In this document: piece after piece, positions 47,417 through 47,732 of the stretch | Layout of the letters: each line of letters begins with the position of its first letter | Numbering within the stretch: position 1 is the stretch's first letter | Assembly (NCBI GenBank): GCA_016871755.1 | Contig: VHCJ01000023.1 | Location: forward strand, 1 to 47,732 | Source: Verrucomicrobiota bacterium | Lineage (GTDB): Bacteria > Verrucomicrobiota > Verrucomicrobiia > Opitutales > Opitutaceae | DNA: 47,732 nt | Reading direction: 5' to 3' | Translations under genes and position numbers: made by a program | Notes under the pieces: model-generated | Told to the model about the DNA's origin: nothing | Database searches by the model: none | What the model saw: the letters and a program-made list of their open reading frames with translations, nothing else

Positions 47417-47614
47417 ATGAAGCACCTCGCCCTCCGCCTGCTCCTCGGCCTGTCGCTCGTGTCCGCAGCCGCGGCCTCGTCCGCGCTTCCCGCATGGGCC
47501 GCCCGCAATCCCGCCGGCCATCCGGTCCGCATCGCCGTGCCCGCGCCCTCCGATCCGTCTCTGGCGCACCTCGCTTGGCCCAAGGTCGTTAAACACAGCG
47601 TCATGATTAATTAG
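47417..47614 (+). pseudogene. Sialidase-like secreted protein, truncated by an IS element
   Basis: The frame has 65 codons: a signal peptide (MKHLALRLLLGLSLVSAAAA with cleavage near AWA-A) and then NPAGHPVRIAVPAPSDPSLAHLAWPKVV, which looks like the start of exo-alpha-sialidase/BNR-type hydrolases found next to NanM/NanT fusions. After this the sequence changes to an IS end and the frame stops (about 47588-47614), so only the first 57 or so residues survive and no catalytic Asp-box or Arg is left. The function call is from the N-terminus and context only. Confidence 0.6.
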
Positions 47615-47732
47615 ACATGGCACCATGCTCGTCTAGGCTAGCGGCGCATGAAAGCGCTAACGATTTCCGACAGGGAGGAAATGATCCTGGCCTTGCAGGA
47701 CGAGATTCGACGCAGCCCCGATGCGCGATACG
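47588..47732 (+). mobile_element. IS630-type insertion element, left end
   Basis: The element probably begins near 47588, at the TA in CGTTAAACACAGCG, which would fit the TA target preference of IS630-type elements, and runs off the right edge. It contains the start of a transposase at 47648. It interrupts the sialidase-like gene. Terminal repeats could not be checked because the other end is outside the window. Confidence 0.6.
47648..47732 (+). CDS. IS630-type transposase, N-terminal fragment
   Basis: 28 codons are visible (MKALTISDREEMILALQDEI, then RRSPDARY). The charged helical start and SPDARYDHR-like segment are typical of the helix-turn-helix N-terminus of IS630-family transposases. 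The remainder is outside the window. Confidence 0.6.
   Translation, partial: MKALTISDREEMILALQDEIRRSPDARY

Overview
The window is a GC-rich bacterial chromosome segment, about two thirds G+C or more. The gene set (a NanM-type/sodium-symporter fusion, RNase HIII beside RNase HII, PIN-PhoH ATPase, DUF6807 protein, split B12-dependent methionine synthase, and several unnamed coiled-coil membrane proteins) suggests Verrucomicrobiota, probably Opitutaceae. This is inferred from gene content and style; no 16S gene is present.

Layout. 1-105: 5' end of an IS3-type element (minus strand). 128-247: tRNA-Gly(GCC) and its terminator. 324-5093 (minus): RNase HIII, RNase HII, PAS histidine kinase and sigma-54 response regulator in one direction. 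5336-8109 (plus): MutY and a secreted amidohydrolase. 8204-8674: a decayed VapC toxin remnant, divergent from TrmO. 9767-13016 (minus): a DUF3300 protein and a serine hydrolase. 13217-15105 (plus): a compact YdbH-YnbE-YdbL-like envelope operon. 15231-22101 (plus): a surface-polysaccharide cluster (ABC-2 permease without an ATPase, methyltransferases, sulfotransferase, two glycosyltransferases), with several genes overlapping by 1 to 4 bases. 22098-26370 (minus): a DUF6807 protein and an unrecognised two-gene membrane system. 26433-28647 (plus): peptide deformylase, a Gfo/Idh/MocA oxidoreductase and a PduO-type adenosyltransferase. 28665-30922 (minus): PIN-PhoH and a small hypothetical gene, separated by an AT-rich spacer with hairpins and two DnaA boxes. 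31006-33679 (plus): a coiled-coil membrane protein with tandem terminators and a peptide-binding lipoprotein. 33838-36654: DUF72 protein (minus) divergent from RecQ (plus). 36796-43014: a BtuB-like TonB receptor (minus) behind a cobalamin riboswitch, divergent from a two-gene split MetH (plus) preceded by a palindromic operator-like site. 43350-47614: an alpha/beta hydrolase, the NanM/NanT-type fusion, and the first 57 or so codons of a probable sialidase cut off by an IS630-type element (47588 to the end).

Themes. Three elements point to cobalamin use: riboswitch-controlled uptake receptor, adenosyltransferase, and B12-dependent MetH. The right end looks like a sialic-acid (or related sugar) uptake locus whose secreted hydrolase is broken by an IS. 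Both window ends lie inside IS elements, so this may be a contig bounded by repeats. The best candidates for new biology are the two-gene membrane/coiled-coil pair at 23284-26370, the half-length YdbH system, the AT-rich DnaA-box spacer before phoH, and the paired riboswitch and operator between btuB and metH.
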